Counted from the first letter of the stretch, positions 17,441 to 31,989 are shown. The stretch is DNA of 64,000 nt from Thermomonas beijingensis (GCF_020034655.1 NZ_JAIQDJ010000002.1:310001-374000); one strand, 5' to 3'. A program made the numbers and translations. The notes: generated by a model not told the origin, from the sequence alone.

Positions 17441-19393
17441 TTATTTTGCGTTTGATCCGATATGTTTCTTCAGGAATGCATCCATGCGGCGGAACAACTC
17501 GGCTCGATTTTCAGGCTTGTAGAAGCCATGCCCTTCACCGGGTGCCAGAAATGTCTCGACTGGCTTGCCGGCATCCTTCAGTGCTGCGGTCATTGCTTTA
17601 TATTGATTCAGATCGGCAGTGTGGTCATCGCCGCCATGTACCAGCATCACGGGAACATTGATCTCAGCCACACGTTGCACCGGTGATACCTTCGCAAGGG
17701 CATCCATGTCAGTTCCCAGTGTGCGATCAAAAAAACGGGCGGTGCGTTTTGACTGTCCCATGTTTTTGTCAGTCTTGCGCATCAGTGGCAGGTCGTACAC
17801 GCCGACATAGCCGATTGCGCATTTGTACATGCCTGGATTGAGGATTGGCTGGAATAGTGCGGTATAGCCGCCAAAGCTGGCACCAAAGGTGCAAATGCGG
17901 TTGGGCTCTGCCAGCTTTTGATCGATAGCCCAGCGGACGCCGTCGGTGATGTCATCCTGGATCGTCGTACCCCATCCTTTCCAACCGGCCTGCTCAAACT
18001 CCTCGCCGCGGCCACCCGAGCCACGATAGTTCACTTGCAATACCGCGTAGCCGTGACTGGCGAGGAACTGGACTTCGTCATCGAAGCCCCATGTATCATA
18101 AATGCCGAATGGGCCACCGTGTGCCATGACAACCATCGGCTTCGGGCCTGTGCCCATCGCGGTATAGAGGCCGAAGATATTCTGGCCACCGCGGTTGACG
18201 AACGTGATGGGGCGGGCTTTTGCCATCGTTTCAGGCTTGAGCCAAGGCCGATAATCGACCAATTTCTGTGCCTTGCCGGTGGCGCGGTCGAAGGTGTAGT
18301 AGCTGCCGGGATCGCGATCCGACCACACCGAGAACAGCACTTTGTTGCCGTCGCGACTGAAGCTGTTGAATGACAGCATTTCGCCGGGGAAGGATTTCAT
18401 CAAGCCAGCATGCAGTTTTGCCCATTCCGATTCGGGGTCGATGTACTGGATCGACGGTGAGCGTGCGTCAAAGGTGACAGCAAATGGCAATCCTTCCAGC
18501 CCGCCGTACATGAAGCCGCTGACCGCAACGTCGGGATTACTCGCCAGCTTGGTGCGCGTGCCTGATTGGATGTCGACCCGGTAAGCCTGTGCGGGCTCCA
18601 GTTTGTCGGTGATCAGGGCGTACGCAGTGTTGTTGTCGGCGGCGAAACGGACGCTGTATATCTGACGGCCGGCAATCGATTTCGGCAGCGGTGCCCAATC
18701 TGCACCCTTGTTGCGACGGTAGTACTGAACGGGTTCATCGTTATCGTCCCAAGTGGTGCGAAGTCGCGCCTCACCGGTTTCGTCAAACTGGTAATACGCC
18801 CGGCCGCTAGTGCGTTCGACTTCTTTGCGTGCACCTGTGCGGGTGTCGACTTTGAAGATCACGGTATTGGGTTCGGTACCGCAATCCCAACACAGGAAAT
18901 TCACCAGCGCCATGCCGGGCTCGTTAGGGAGGACCTTGGCAAGTACAGACCAACCGTGGTCATTGCGCTTGCCACGCTTGCCTTCGTGCTCCGGGACGTA
19001 GCCGAACAGCACGTCTTGGTTCTTGCCCTTTACGTCGGTGGTATAGAGCTCGCCTTGTGTGCTTGGGCGGGCTTTTAATGGTTCCATTTCTGCGCGGGCA
19101 ACAACCAGTTGGTCGTCTGCGGTCCAGGTAATGTCAGAGACATGCTGTTGTGGGCCGAAGCGAAGGATTTGCGATTTTCCGCTTTGGATGTTGAAGATTT
19201 CCAGTCGGGTTTCCATTCCATCCGCAGTTGGTACCGCCATTGCCACGTATTGGCCGGAAGGAGAAAGGGACAACTCCCAGGCATCGGGTCGTTTTGCGAA
19301 ATCTTCGGCACTGGGTGTCTGTGCTGTTGCCACCGTAGCGGAAAACAGCAAGAGTGACGCGAGCATATGCCGCGCATGGTATTGTTTTCTCAT
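17441..19393 (-). CDS. Secreted S9-family (prolyl oligopeptidase-like) peptidase
   Basis: 650 residues. The ATG at 19393 has AGGAA upstream and starts a signal peptide (MRKQYHARHMLASLLLFSAT, cleavage after TAQ). Residues about 30-380 resemble a beta-propeller with repeated short strands. The C-terminal alpha/beta-hydrolase domain has the nucleophile in FGASFGGY (Ser506), an Asp in HGGDDHTADLN and His in GEGHGFY. S9 enzymes cleave short peptides, often from the amino end (acylaminoacyl or dipeptidyl peptidases). Predicted periplasmic. It lies 166 bp downstream of parE on the same strand, in a gap with no clear feature. Confidence 0.88.
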   Translation of the reverse strand: MRKQYHARHMLASLLLFSATVATAQTPSAEDFAKRPDAWELSLSPSGQYVAMAVPTADGMETRLEIFNIQSGKSQILRFGPQQHVSDITWTADDQLVVARAEMEPLKARPSTQGELYTTDVKGKNQDVLFGYVPEHEGKRGKRNDHGWSVLAKVLPNEPGMALVNFLCWDCGTEPNTVIFKVDTRTGARKEVERTSGRAYYQFDETGEARLRTTWDDNDEPVQYYRRNKGADWAPLPKSIAGRQIYSVRFAADNNTAYALITDKLEPAQAYRVDIQSGTRTKLASNPDVAVSGFMYGGLEGLPFAVTFDARSPSIQYIDPESEWAKLHAGLMKSFPGEMLSFNSFSRDGNKVLFSVWSDRDPGSYYTFDRATGKAQKLVDYRPWLKPETMAKARPITFVNRGGQNIFGLYTAMGTGPKPMVVMAHGGPFGIYDTWGFDDEVQFLASHGYAVLQVNYRGSGGRGEEFEQAGWKGWGTTIQDDITDGVRWAIDQKLAEPNRICTFGASFGGYTALFQPILNPGMYKCAIGYVGVYDLPLMRKTDKNMGQSKRTARFFDRTLGTDMDALAKVSPVQRVAEINVPVMLVHGGDDHTADLNQYKAMTAALKDAGKPVETFLAPGEGHGFYKPENRAELFRRMDAFLKKHIGSNAK

Positions 19394-19559
19394 GTGGTTT
19401 CCTGTCCATGTGATGGCCGTTGCTCCCCAGCACGGCAGGGTCGATTTTAACGGTTTCGTGGCGGAAAGATGCAATAGGGCATCCCGGATTGAGGTAATCC
19501 ATCGGATTGTCATCAGCGGCCAATCACGAATCGTTGATTGTGGGTGTGCCGGAGTGGCT

Positions 19560-21449
19560 TCATACCTCCAGTGTCGCCAAATCGCCCTTCTGTTCCAGCC
19601 ATGTCTTGCGATCGGGTGCGCGTTTTTTTGCCAGCAGCATGTCCATCAGTGCGCGGGTGGCGCTGTCGTCATCCACGGTGAGTTGTACGAGGCGGCGGGT
19701 GTCGATGTGCATGGTGGATTCGCGCAATTGCAGCGGGTTCATTTCACCCAGGCCTTTGAAGCGCGTGACGTTGACTTGGCCTTTGAGTTTTTCGCGCTGG
19801 ATTTTTTCCAGCAGCAGGCGTTTTTCTTCTTCGTCCAGTGCGTAGAACACTTGCTTGCCCACATCGACACGGAATAAAGGCGGCATCGCCACGAACACAT
19901 GACCGGCGCGCACCAGTGCCGGGAAGTGGCGCAGGAAAAGAGCGCTCAACAACGTGGCGATGTGCAGGCCGTCGGAGTCGGCATCGGCCAGGATCACGAT
20001 CTTGCCGTAGCGCAGGCCGTCGATGTCGTCCTTGCCGGGGTCGCAGCCGATGGCGACCGCAAGATCATGCACTTCCTGCGAGCCCAGCACTTGTCCGGAA
20101 GCCACTTCCCAGGTGTTCAGGATTTTGCCGCGCAGCGGCAAGATGGCCTGAAAGTCTTTATCGCGAGCTTGCCGTGCGCTGCCGCCGGCTGAATCGCCTT
20201 CCACCAAAAAAAGTTCGGTGCGCGAGAGGTCTTGCGAAATGCAGTCGGCCAGCTTGCCGGGCAGGGCCGGGCCTTGCGTCACTTTTTTGCGGACGATTTG
20301 TTTTTCGGTTTTAAGCCTTGCGCTGGCGCGGTCGATGGCCAATTGCGCGATTTTTTCGCCGAACTCGGTGTTGGTATTGAGCCACAGCGAAAATGCATCG
20401 TGCGCCGCACTTTCCACAAAGCCGGCCGCTTGCCGTGAGGATAGGCGCTCTTTGGTTTGCCCGGAAAACTGCGGATCGGTCATCTTCAACGAGAGTACAA
20501 ACGCCACCCGGTCCCACACATCTTCCGGCGCAAGTTTCACCCCGCGCGGCAGCAGATTGCGAAAATCGCAAAACTCACGTAGCGCGTCGGTAAACCCGCT
20601 GCGCAGGCCGTTGACATGGGTGCCGTGCTGGGCGGTGGGGATCAGATTGACATAGCTTTCTTGCACCAGCTCGCCTTCGGCCAGCCACGCCACCGCCCAG
20701 TCCACCACTTCGGTGTCTTTTTTCAGGCTGCCAACGAATAGCTCCGGCGGTAGCAAGTCGCGATCGGTGAGTTCACCTTTCAAATAATCGCGCAGGCCAT
20801 CTTCGTAATACCACTGTGCGCGCTCGCCGCTGGCCTCATCCCAAAAGCTCACGGTAAGGCCGGGGCACAGCACGGCTTTGGCGCGCAACAGGTGTTTCAG
20901 CGCGCGCAGGTTGAATTTGGGTGTGTCGAAATACTTGGCATCCGGCCAAAAACGCAGGCGGGTGCCGGTGTTCTTCTTGCCGACGCTGCCAGCTACCGAT
21001 AATGCGGAGACACGATCCCCATTGGCAAAGCCCATGTGGTATTCGTTGCCGTCGCGCTTGATGAATACATCCACCTTGCACGACAGCGCATTGACCACGC
21101 TGACGCCCACGCCGTGCAGGCCACCACTGAAGGTGTAGTTCTTGTTGTTGAATTTGCCGCCGGCATGCAGCCGGGTGAGGATGAGCTCAATGCCGGGAAT
21201 TTTTTCTTCGGGATGAATATCCACCGGCATGCCGCGGCCGTCATCGCTGACCTCGCAACTGCCATCGGCAAACAGGGTGATGCTGATGGCTTTGGCATGG
21301 CCGGCCAGCGCTTCGTCCACCGCGTTGTCGATCACCTCTTGTGCAAGATGATTGGGACGGGTGGTATCGGTGTACATGCCGGGGCGGCGCTTGACCGGAT
21401 CCAGACCGGAGAGAACTTCGATATCGGCGGCGTTGTAGCGGGTATTCAT
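19560..21449 (-). CDS. parE: DNA topoisomerase IV subunit B
   Basis: 629 residues, the usual length for xanthomonad ParE. The N-terminal GHKL ATPase has the Asn-containing helix (EVIDNAVDEAL), DDGRGMP and GGLHGVGVSVVNALS. The transducer domain follows, and the Toprim domain starts at LFLVEGDSAGGSA with ILADADSDGLH. Lack of the DNA-gyrase-type insert and the closing sequence place it as ParE rather than GyrB. With ParC it decatenates sister chromosomes. The ATG at 21449 is used; the frame extends to a TTG at 21461. Divergent from glk. Confidence 0.92.
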   Translation of the reverse strand: MNTRYNAADIEVLSGLDPVKRRPGMYTDTTRPNHLAQEVIDNAVDEALAGHAKAISITLFADGSCEVSDDGRGMPVDIHPEEKIPGIELILTRLHAGGKFNNKNYTFSGGLHGVGVSVVNALSCKVDVFIKRDGNEYHMGFANGDRVSALSVAGSVGKKNTGTRLRFWPDAKYFDTPKFNLRALKHLLRAKAVLCPGLTVSFWDEASGERAQWYYEDGLRDYLKGELTDRDLLPPELFVGSLKKDTEVVDWAVAWLAEGELVQESYVNLIPTAQHGTHVNGLRSGFTDALREFCDFRNLLPRGVKLAPEDVWDRVAFVLSLKMTDPQFSGQTKERLSSRQAAGFVESAAHDAFSLWLNTNTEFGEKIAQLAIDRASARLKTEKQIVRKKVTQGPALPGKLADCISQDLSRTELFLVEGDSAGGSARQARDKDFQAILPLRGKILNTWEVASGQVLGSQEVHDLAVAIGCDPGKDDIDGLRYGKIVILADADSDGLHIATLLSALFLRHFPALVRAGHVFVAMPPLFRVDVGKQVFYALDEEEKRLLLEKIQREKLKGQVNVTRFKGLGEMNPLQLRESTMHIDTRRLVQLTVDDDSATRALMDMLLAKKRAPDRKTWLEQKGDLATLEV

Positions 21450-21597
21450 TGGCGAAAACAAATCCTACGGGTCTTGCTTGGGCGTGCAAGTGTGCGGTCT
21501 TGCGGCGCGATTTGCACATGCGGTGCGGTCGGTTCACGCCCGGCAAGCCCTACAATAGGCGCACAGGGTGAATTGGCCAGCTGTTCGAGGGGGTTTT

Positions 21598-22614
21598 GTG
21601 GGGGATGTTGAAGGGCGCGGCACAACGCACGCGGCCACGTTGCCGTTGCTTGCCGCCGATGTGGGCGGCACCTATGCGCGGATCGGGCTGGTGCAGGTGG
21701 ATGGCCAGACCATCACCCTGGGTTTCCATCAGCGCTATGCCTGTGCCGAGTTTTCCGGGCTGGCGGAGATCTTGTGCACCTTTCGGCAGGCGCTTGCCGA
21801 CGCCGCTGGCGCGGAGTTTCCGGATACCTGTGTGGTGGCCATTGCCGGCGTACTGCAAGGCGATGTGCTGCTCAATAGCAACCTGCCGTGGCAGGTGTCG
21901 CTGGCCGAAACCAGGCAGGCCGCCGGGATCGCGCAGTTGCACCTGATCAATGATTTCGAAGCACTGGCCTGGGCACTGCCACAGGTACCGTTGTCACAGC
22001 TGGAGGTGCTCGGCAAGGGCGATGACAGCGGGCTGTCACTGCCGGCACTGTTGCTGGGGCCGGGAACGGGCCTTGGCGCGGCGCTAGTGGTGGATCAGGG
22101 CGGACGCATTGGGGTGCAGCCGAGCGAGGCCGGGCACGCGCAGTTGGCGGGCAACACCCCGTTTGAGTTGGATGTGGTGCGCCTGCTGCAGGCGCGCTTT
22201 GGTCATGTGGCCAGCGAGCGCGTGTTTTCCGGGCCCGGGCTGATCAATCTGTATCAAGTCCTGTGCGAGCTGCGCGATATCCAGCCGCGCTGGCGCATGC
22301 CGGCCGATCTGGTGGATGCCGCCGATGCCGGCAGCGATGTGCTGGCGGCCGAATGCGTGGCGTTGTTCTGCCGTTGGTTTGGTAGTTTTGCCGGCGATCT
22401 GGCGATTACCTTCCGCGCCCGTTCGGTGTGTCTGGCGGGCGGATTGACGGGGCATTTGCAGCACTACCTGCGGCAGGGCGGCTTCATGCAGCGCTTTATC
22501 GACAAGGGGGTGCTGTCCGACACCTTGCGTGAGGTGCCGGTGTACACGCTGGAACACGGCCAATTGGGCTTGATTGGCGCAGCGGCGTGGTACGTCGCGC
22601 GCACGCACGCTTGA
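21598..22614 (+). CDS. glk: Glucokinase
   Basis: 338 residues from the GTG at 21598, which has AGGGGG immediately upstream; an in-frame GTG at 21568 lacks such a site. The ATP-binding signature is LLAADVGGTYARIGLV, and LGPGTGLGAALV and SEAGHAQ are typical of hexokinase-like glucokinases (GLK family). ATP-dependent phosphorylation of glucose to glucose-6-phosphate in the cytosol. A TACAAT lies at 21551-21556 as a possible -10. Shares a 148-bp divergent promoter region with parE and is followed by pyrG. Confidence 0.9.
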   Translation: MGDVEGRGTTHAATLPLLAADVGGTYARIGLVQVDGQTITLGFHQRYACAEFSGLAEILCTFRQALADAAGAEFPDTCVVAIAGVLQGDVLLNSNLPWQVSLAETRQAAGIAQLHLINDFEALAWALPQVPLSQLEVLGKGDDSGLSLPALLLGPGTGLGAALVVDQGGRIGVQPSEAGHAQLAGNTPFELDVVRLLQARFGHVASERVFSGPGLINLYQVLCELRDIQPRWRMPADLVDAADAGSDVLAAECVALFCRWFGSFAGDLAITFRARSVCLAGGLTGHLQHYLRQGGFMQRFIDKGVLSDTLREVPVYTLEHGQLGLIGAAAWYVARTHA

Positions 22615-22670
22615 AGAATTTGGGGGCTGCTGCGGCCACAAAAAGGCAACTTGCCGCCAGAAATCGCTAG

Positions 22671-24362
<1,692 letters not shown>

Positions 24363-24370
24363 GTGCATCG

Positions 24371-26528
<2,158 letters not shown>

Positions 26529-26540
26529 CGGAGCCCCTGG

Positions 26541-26996
26541 ATGCGACTGCTGGGTGTGTTGCTCGCGCTGGCGTTGCTGCTGGCCGCATTGCAATACAAG
26601 CTGTGGTACGGCCACGGCGGGCAGGCCGATGTGGTGGCGTTGAATGCACAAGTGCTGGCCCAGCAATCCGAGAACGGCAAGCTGCAAGCGCGCAATGACG
26701 CGCTTGCAGCGGAAGTGGCTGACCTCAAAAGTGGTGGCGAAGCAGTGGAGGAGCGTGCGCGTAGTGAGCTGGGTCTGGTCAAGCCTGGCGAGACCTTTTA
26801 CCGCGTGATCGACCACGCGGCGGTGCAATCTGCGCCACCGCGAGCTGCGGAGCCAGCACTTGCACCTGCGCCTGTGGCAACTCCAGAAAAGCTACCTGTT
26901 GCGCAACCTGGAACGCCGCAAACAACGGCTGCACCGGCGCCTGCCGATGCCGCCGTCGATGAGCCAGTAGCCGACCCGGATGACGTTACGCCATGA
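26541..26996 (+). CDS. ftsB: Cell division protein FtsB
   Basis: 151 residues. N-terminal membrane helix (about 3-19), then a Gly-rich turn and a periplasmic coiled coil (VVALNAQVLAQQSENGKLQ...) with the FtsB pattern ERARSELGLVKPGETFYRV. It binds FtsL and FtsQ in the divisome. The C-terminal ~50 residues are Ala/Pro-rich (about 97-151) and make this protein longer than the Escherichia coli form; this tail is likely disordered. Overlaps ispD by 4 bp. Confidence 0.9.
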   Translation: MRLLGVLLALALLLAALQYKLWYGHGGQADVVALNAQVLAQQSENGKLQARNDALAAEVADLKSGGEAVEERARSELGLVKPGETFYRVIDHAAVQSAPPRAAEPALAPAPVATPEKLPVAQPGTPQTTAAPAPADAAVDEPVADPDDVTP

Positions 26997-27679
26997 TCTG
27001 GGCGTTGGTACCGGCTGCCGGTAGCGGCCGCCGCTTCGGTGGCGATGTGCCCAAGCAATATCTGCATGCGGCGGGCAAACCGTTGATTGGGCACGCGCTG
27101 GAGGCATTGCTTGCGCACCCGCAGATGGATGGCGCGGTAGTGGCGTTGGCAGCGGACGACCCGCATTGGCCGGGTTGGACAACCCTGCACGGCAAGCCGG
27201 TGGTGACCTGTGTGGGCGGCCTTGAGCGCGCCGATTCGGTGCTGGCGGCGCTGTATGCGCTGCCAGAAAACGTGGCGCACGATGCTTTGCTATTGGTGCA
27301 CGATGCCGCACGCCCCAATGTGCGCGGCTGTGATTTATCGACATTGATTGCCGCTGCCAACGCGCAGCGAGATGGTGCGATTTTGGCCGCGCCGGTGCGC
27401 GATACCTTGAAGGCTTCAGATGCCGATCACCGCATCGAAGCCACCGTGCCACGCGCCGGCCTGTGGCGCGCACTGACGCCACAAGCGTTTCGCCGTGACC
27501 TGTTGCAACGCGCACTGCAGGCGGCGCAGGCCGCAGGGGTGACGGTGACGGACGAGGCGATGGCGGTAGAGCGGTTGGGCCTGCATCCGGTACTGGTGGA
27601 AGGCCGCGAAGATAATCTCAAAGTCACCACCCCGGCGGATTTGGCGTTGGTGGAATTTTTGTTGGCGAGGGCGGCATGA
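26993..27679 (+). CDS. ispD: 2-C-methyl-D-erythritol 4-phosphate cytidylyltransferase
   Basis: 228 residues. MEP pathway step 3: transfers CMP from CTP to MEP. The nucleotide-binding N-terminus reads [28 protein letters not shown] and TDEAMAVE are further family motifs. The ATG overlaps the ftsB stop as ATGA and the gene ends overlapping ispF, so expression is coupled. Confidence 0.95.
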   Translation: MIWALVPAAGSGRRFGGDVPKQYLHAAGKPLIGHALEALLAHPQMDGAVVALAADDPHWPGWTTLHGKPVVTCVGGLERADSVLAALYALPENVAHDALLLVHDAARPNVRGCDLSTLIAAANAQRDGAILAAPVRDTLKASDADHRIEATVPRAGLWRALTPQAFRRDLLQRALQAAQAAGVTVTDEAMAVERLGLHPVLVEGREDNLKVTTPADLALVEFLLARAA

Positions 27680-28155
27680 GCATGCGCATTGGTCAAGGGT
27701 TTGACGTCCATGCCTTCGGCAGTGGTGATCACATCATGCTGGGTGGTGTGCGCATCGCACATACGCATGGCTTGCGGGCGCATTCCGATGGCGACGTGGT
27801 GCTGCACGCGTTGTGCGATGCCATGCTGGGCGCGTTGGCGCTAGGCGATATCGGCATGCACTTCCCGCCCACGGATGCGCGCTGGAAAGATGCAGACAGC
27901 CGCAGTTTCTTGCGTCACTGCACCGCGCTGATTCGCGGGCGTGGCTGGCAGGTAGGCAATTGCGATATCACCGTGATTTGCGAGCGACCCAAAGTGGGCC
28001 CGCATGCGCAGGCGATGCGCGCGTGCATTGCCTGCGATCTTGGGATTGCGGTGGACGCGGTGAGCGTGAAAGCCACCACCACCGAAACCTTGGGCTTCAC
28101 CGGGCGTAGCGAGGGCATCGCCGCGCAGGCGGTGTGTTTGTTGGAGCGGCCGTGA
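27676..28155 (+). CDS. ispF: 2-C-methyl-D-erythritol 2,4-cyclodiphosphate synthase
   Basis: 159 residues, the family length. The metal ligands Asp10, His12 (GFDVHAF) and His44 (VVLHAL) are present, along with [11 protein letters not shown] and [11 protein letters not shown]. Forms the cyclic diphosphate of the MEP pathway as a trimer. Overlaps ispD by 4 bp and truD by 1 bp (TGATG). Separate from ispD, unlike the fused IspDF of some bacteria. Confidence 0.96.
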   Translation: MSMRIGQGFDVHAFGSGDHIMLGGVRIAHTHGLRAHSDGDVVLHALCDAMLGALALGDIGMHFPPTDARWKDADSRSFLRHCTALIRGRGWQVGNCDITVICERPKVGPHAQAMRACIACDLGIAVDAVSVKATTTETLGFTGRSEGIAAQAVCLLERP

Positions 28156-29189
28156 TGGAGCTGCCTTGCGCTCACGGCGCTGCGGTACTGGGTGCGCATA
28201 TTCGCAGCACGGATGCAGATTTCTTCGTGGAAGAATTGCCGGGGTTCGAGCCCAGTGGTGCGGGTGAGCATCTGCTCATCAGCATCGAAAAACGCGGCAT
28301 GAACACCGCGTTCGCCGCCAAAAGGATTGCGCAGTGGGCCGGCGTTGCCGAATCCGCAATTGGCTATGCGGGCCTGAAGGATCGCCATGCCGTCACCCGG
28401 CAGCGGTTTTCGGTGTGGATTCCGAAAAAGATCGCACCCGATATCGGCTTATTGCAAAGCGACGATTTGCGTGTGCTGGAACACGCATGGCATTTGCGCA
28501 AGCTGCCGCGTGGCGCACTGGCGGGCAACCGCTTCGTGTTGGTGCTGCGTGAGTTGGAGGGCGAACGTGTGGCGATTGAACAGCGCTTGCAGGCGATTGC
28601 CGCACACGGCGTGCCCAACTATTTCGGCGAACAGCGCTTTGGCCGCAAAGGCGACAACGTACAGCAGGCGGTGGCGATGTTTGCCGGGCGCAGGGTCAAG
28701 CGCGAAGAGCGCAGTCTGCTGTTGTCGGCAGCACGTGCTGAATTGTTCAACCGCGTGTTGTCGGCGCGGGTTGCGGCGGGCACCTGGAATGCTGCGCTTG
28801 ACGGCGAAGTGTGGATGCTGGACGGCAGCCGTAGCGTGTTCGGGCCGGAAGCCCTCACGCCCGAGTTGCAGGCACGGCTGCAGGCATTCGATATTCATCC
28901 CACCGGCCCGTTGTGGGGCGCAGGCCAATTGCGCACGAGTGGGCCCGCACGCGCGTTTGAATTGGCTGCACTGGCAGGCGATACCGCATCAAGATTGCAG
29001 CGCGGCCTGGAGCGTGCCGAGCTGCAGCAAGAACGCCGCAACTTGCGCCTGCGGCCGGTAGAACTGGCATGGGCATGGCACGGTGACGGCGCATTGGAGC
29101 TGCGTTTTGCCCTGCCGCCGGGCTGCTATGCCACGACGCTGCTGCGTGAGCTGGGCGACATCCGGGATATTCACTCCGCAGTGACCTGA
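28155..29189 (+). CDS. truD: tRNA pseudouridine(13) synthase
   Basis: 344 residues. The catalytic Asp76 lies in [26 protein letters not shown] is another TruD signature. Isomerises U13 in certain tRNAs. The ATG overlaps the ispF stop by one base. Last gene of the pyrG-to-truD run; a terminator hairpin lies 70 bp downstream. Confidence 0.94.
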   Translation: MELPCAHGAAVLGAHIRSTDADFFVEELPGFEPSGAGEHLLISIEKRGMNTAFAAKRIAQWAGVAESAIGYAGLKDRHAVTRQRFSVWIPKKIAPDIGLLQSDDLRVLEHAWHLRKLPRGALAGNRFVLVLRELEGERVAIEQRLQAIAAHGVPNYFGEQRFGRKGDNVQQAVAMFAGRRVKREERSLLLSAARAELFNRVLSARVAAGTWNAALDGEVWMLDGSRSVFGPEALTPELQARLQAFDIHPTGPLWGAGQLRTSGPARAFELAALAGDTASRLQRGLERAELQQERRNLRLRPVELAWAWHGDGALELRFALPPGCYATTLLRELGDIRDIHSAVT

Positions 29190-29258
29190 TGCGAAGCACG
29201 AAAAGCCGCTCGCATAACGGGTGAACCTTGGTTCGAATCTTTGATGTGGCGCGAAAGA

Positions 29259-29286
29259 AAACGCCCGGCGGTAAGGCCGGGCGTTT
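29259..29286. terminator. Hairpin terminator between truD and the tRNA cluster
   Basis: AAACGCCCGGC, loop GGTAAG, GCCGGGCGTTT: an 11-bp stem. On the minus strand it is followed by a T-rich run (TTCTTTCG), so it mainly ends the tRNA transcript; on the plus strand it may also stop truD. Confidence 0.8.
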
Positions 29287-29292
29287 CGGGAT

Positions 29293-29368
29293 TGGTGGGC
29301 CGTCAAGGATTCGAACCTTGGACCTATTGATTAAGAGTCAACTGCTCTACCAACTGAGCTAACGGCCC
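29293..29368 (-). tRNA. tRNA-Lys (CTT)
   Basis: 76 nt including encoded CCA. Acceptor GGGCCGT pairs with ACGGCCC; anticodon loop CTCTTAA gives anticodon CTT. Last of four minus-strand tRNAs transcribed in the order Pro, Arg, His, Lys. Confidence 0.97.
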
Positions 29369-29438
29369 CGAAAGAAGCGAAATTGTAGCAAACAATCCAA
29401 TTCTTGCAAGCGCTGCAATGCAACAACAAGCGAAGAAG

Positions 29439-29516
29439 TGGGGTGGCTGAGGGGACTCGAACCCCCGACAACTGGAATCACAATCCAGGACTCTAACCAA
29501 CTGAGCTACAGCCACC
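29439..29516 (-). tRNA. tRNA-His (GTG)
   Basis: Acceptor GTGGCTG pairs with CAGCCAC, anticodon stem-loop CTGGA-TTGTGAT-TCCAG with anticodon GTG. The extra G at -1 typical of tRNA-His is encoded, and CCA is encoded. Confidence 0.97.
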
Positions 29517-29543
29517 ACAAAAAACCTCAAACCTTCACAACAA

Positions 29544-29620
29544 TGGCGCGCCCGGCAGGAATCGAACCTGCAACCACCGGCTTAGAAGGCCGGTGCTCTA
29601 TCCGGTTGAGCTACGGGCGC
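29544..29620 (-). tRNA. tRNA-Arg (TCT)
   Basis: 77 nt with CCA. Acceptor GCGCCCG pairs with CGGGCGC; anticodon loop CTTCTAA gives TCT. Confidence 0.97.
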
Positions 29621-29654
29621 CCGATCCGGAGTGGTGCATCGTACGGTACCGAAA

Positions 29655-29731
29655 TGGTCGGGGTAGAGGGATTCGAACCCCCGACATCCTGCTCCCAAAG
29701 CAGGCGCGCTACCAGACTGCGCTATACCCCG
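29655..29731 (-). tRNA. tRNA-Pro (TGG)
   Basis: 77 nt with CCA. Acceptor CGGGGTA pairs with TACCCCG; anticodon loop TTTGGGA gives TGG. First in the minus-strand cluster. The 249 bp between it and tig must hold divergent promoters, but no convincing -35/-10 pair was found there. Confidence 0.97.
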
Positions 29732-29980
29732 ACGATGGAACCGAACATTTCGAAGACACTTGGTGGATGCTTCCTGTTCCCTGTCGTGGCACGCCAGCGC
29801 TACGAAAGGCCCGGCATTGTCCAGCGCTAGGCGTCGCATGTCAACGCCATTCCATCAGACAGGTGGCGCGAACGGGCAAAATCGGCGAAACTAGTACGTT
29901 CCGCGCGGCCATGCTGCGCCCGTCCAACCCTTCGTACCCGCAACCGGGCTGTGACATGCCCGCCCAGGAGTCATCGCATC

Positions 29981-31273
29981 ATGCAAGTCTCGGTCGAATC
30001 CACCGGCAACCTCGAGCGCCGCGTCATCCTCAGCCTGCCCGCAGGCGACGTCGAAGCGCAAATCGGCAGCCGCCTGCGCGAAATCGCGCACAACGTGCGC
30101 ATCAAGGGCTTTCGCCCAGGCAAGGTGCCGACCAAGGTGGTTGAGCAGCGTTATGGCGGCCAGGTGCGCGCCGAAATCGTGGATGGCCTGTTGCGCCAGG
30201 GGCTGGATCAAGCCGTGCGCGAAAACGAATTGCGCGTGGCCGGTCTGCCACAAGTGACGCCGGGAGAAGATGCTGCCGAAGGTGAGCTGAAGTATGTGGC
30301 TGCGGTCGAGCTGGTGCCGGAATTTGGCGACCTCGACATGACCAAGCTGGAAGTGGTTCGGCATACAGCGGAAGTGACTGATGCCGATATCGATCGCATG
30401 CTGGAAAACCTGCGTCAGCAGCGCGGCAGCTGGAGCAAGGTCGAGCGCGCTGCCAAGGCCGGCGATCTGGTCAATGTGGAAACCTACAGCATCCTCGACG
30501 GCGCCCGTATGCCTGCGGAAGGCGTGGAAAAGACCAGTACCGTGCTGGGCACTGCGGCGATGTATCCGGAGGTTGAAACCGCACTGGTTGGAATGCAGGC
30601 GGGTGAAGAAAAAACGCTGGATGTGACCCTGCCGGCAGACTGGCACGCCGTGCAATTTGCCGGCAAAACGTTGACATCCACCTTCAAACTGGGTGAAGTG
30701 TTTGAGCAGGCGTTGCCTGACATTGATGCCGCTTTCATTCGCAGCTTCGGTGTCAAGAGCGGTGACATCGAACAATTCAAGGCAGACATTCGCAGCAACC
30801 TGGAGCGTGAACTCAAGGGTGCGCTGATGAACCGCTTGCGCCGCGAAGTGGGTGACCAATTGGTTGCCGCTTACAAGGATGTGGAATTGCCGCCGCGTCT
30901 GGTTGAAAACGAAGCCAATGCGCTGCAAGCCAATGCCGCCGAACAAGCGCGCCGCCAAGGTCAGCAATTGAATGCCGATCCGTCCGCGTTCCAGGAGGCT
31001 GCGCGCAAGCGCGTATTGGTCGGCCTGTTGGTGGGTGAGGTTGCCCGCCGCAATGATCTGCGTCTGGAGCCCGAGCGCCTGAATGAGACCATGCGCCTGA
31101 TTGCATCGACCTACGAGCAGCCGGAACAGGTGATCGCGCTGTATCGCAATGACCAACAGTTGATGCAGGGCTTGCAGAACCGCGTTATGGAAGAACAGGT
31201 CATCGACTGGATTGCGGAGCGTGCTCAGCATACCGAGCAAGCGCTGAGCTTCCAGGACGCACTTAACTCGTAA
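29981..31273 (+). CDS. tig: Trigger factor
   Basis: 430 residues. Ribosome-binding N-terminal domain with the signature GFRPGKVP (about 42-49), then an FKBP-like isomerase domain (residues ~150-250) and an alpha-helical C-terminal chaperone region. Binds nascent chains at the ribosome exit tunnel. Start at 29981 with AGGAG about 10 bases upstream. First gene of the conserved tig-clpP-clpX-lon block. Confidence 0.95.
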   Translation: MQVSVESTGNLERRVILSLPAGDVEAQIGSRLREIAHNVRIKGFRPGKVPTKVVEQRYGGQVRAEIVDGLLRQGLDQAVRENELRVAGLPQVTPGEDAAEGELKYVAAVELVPEFGDLDMTKLEVVRHTAEVTDADIDRMLENLRQQRGSWSKVERAAKAGDLVNVETYSILDGARMPAEGVEKTSTVLGTAAMYPEVETALVGMQAGEEKTLDVTLPADWHAVQFAGKTLTSTFKLGEVFEQALPDIDAAFIRSFGVKSGDIEQFKADIRSNLERELKGALMNRLRREVGDQLVAAYKDVELPPRLVENEANALQANAAEQARRQGQQLNADPSAFQEAARKRVLVGLLVGEVARRNDLRLEPERLNETMRLIASTYEQPEQVIALYRNDQQLMQGLQNRVMEEQVIDWIAERAQHTEQALSFQDALNS

Positions 31274-31365
31274 GCCTGCGACTGCCGGAACTCGCCGCTT
31301 CGGCGGCGGTCTGGCAAGGTAGTCGACAGTCATCCCGCAACACACGTCTTTCGCAGCGAGTACCC

Positions 31366-31989
31366 ATGGATCCGATCAAAGCCCTCAATTTGGTGCCGAT
31401 GGTGGTCGAACAGACCAGCCGCGGTGAGCGCGCCTACGACATCTACTCGCGCCTGTTGAAGGAGCGCGTGATTTTCCTGGTGGGCGGTATCGACGATCAC
31501 GTGGCCAATGTGGTGTTGGCACAGATGTTGTTCCTCGAGGCGGAAAACCCCGAGAAAGACATCAGTCTGTACATCAACTCGCCTGGCGGGATCGTCACTG
31601 CGGGCATGGCGATCTACGACACCATGCAATACATCAAGCCGGACGTGAGCACCATTTGCGTGGGGCAAGCCTGCTCGATGGGTGCGGTGTTGCTGGCAGC
31701 GGGTGCTTCGGGCAAGCGCTATGCGCTACCCAATTCGCGCGTGATGATTCACCAGCCGCTGGGCGGTGCACAGGGCCAAGCCACTGATATCGACATCCAG
31801 GCACGTGAAATCTTGACGATGCGCGAACGCTTGAATGAGATTTTGGCGCGCCACACTGGCCAGCCGATCGAAACTATTGCCCGCGATACCGACCGTGACA
31901 ACTTCAAGAGTGCCCAGGCTGCGCGTGAATACGGCTTGGTAGATGAAGTGCTGGTGCGGCGTCCGGACGAGTCGATTCAAGCCAATTGA
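31366..31989 (+). CDS. clpP: ATP-dependent Clp protease proteolytic subunit
   Basis: 207 residues. The Ser-His-Asp triad is Ser104 (QACSMGA), His129 (MIHQP) and Asp178 (DTDRDNF), with the same spacing as in Escherichia coli ClpP. Forms a tetradecameric chamber used by ClpX and ClpA. The 92 bp after tig contain a short GC hairpin (31293-31308) without a U-run. Confidence 0.97.
   Translation: MDPIKALNLVPMVVEQTSRGERAYDIYSRLLKERVIFLVGGIDDHVANVVLAQMLFLEAENPEKDISLYINSPGGIVTAGMAIYDTMQYIKPDVSTICVGQACSMGAVLLAAGASGKRYALPNSRVMIHQPLGGAQGQATDIDIQAREILTMRERLNEILARHTGQPIETIARDTDRDNFKSAQAAREYGLVDEVLVRRPDESIQAN

Noticed and set aside
29226-29241. GGTTCGAATC resembling a tRNA T-arm near the end of truD
   Set aside because: No acceptor, anticodon or D-arm around it; could be a tRNA relic but too short to call.
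31293-31308. GC hairpin between tig and clpP as terminator
   Set aside because: Six-bp stem without U-run; at most an attenuator.
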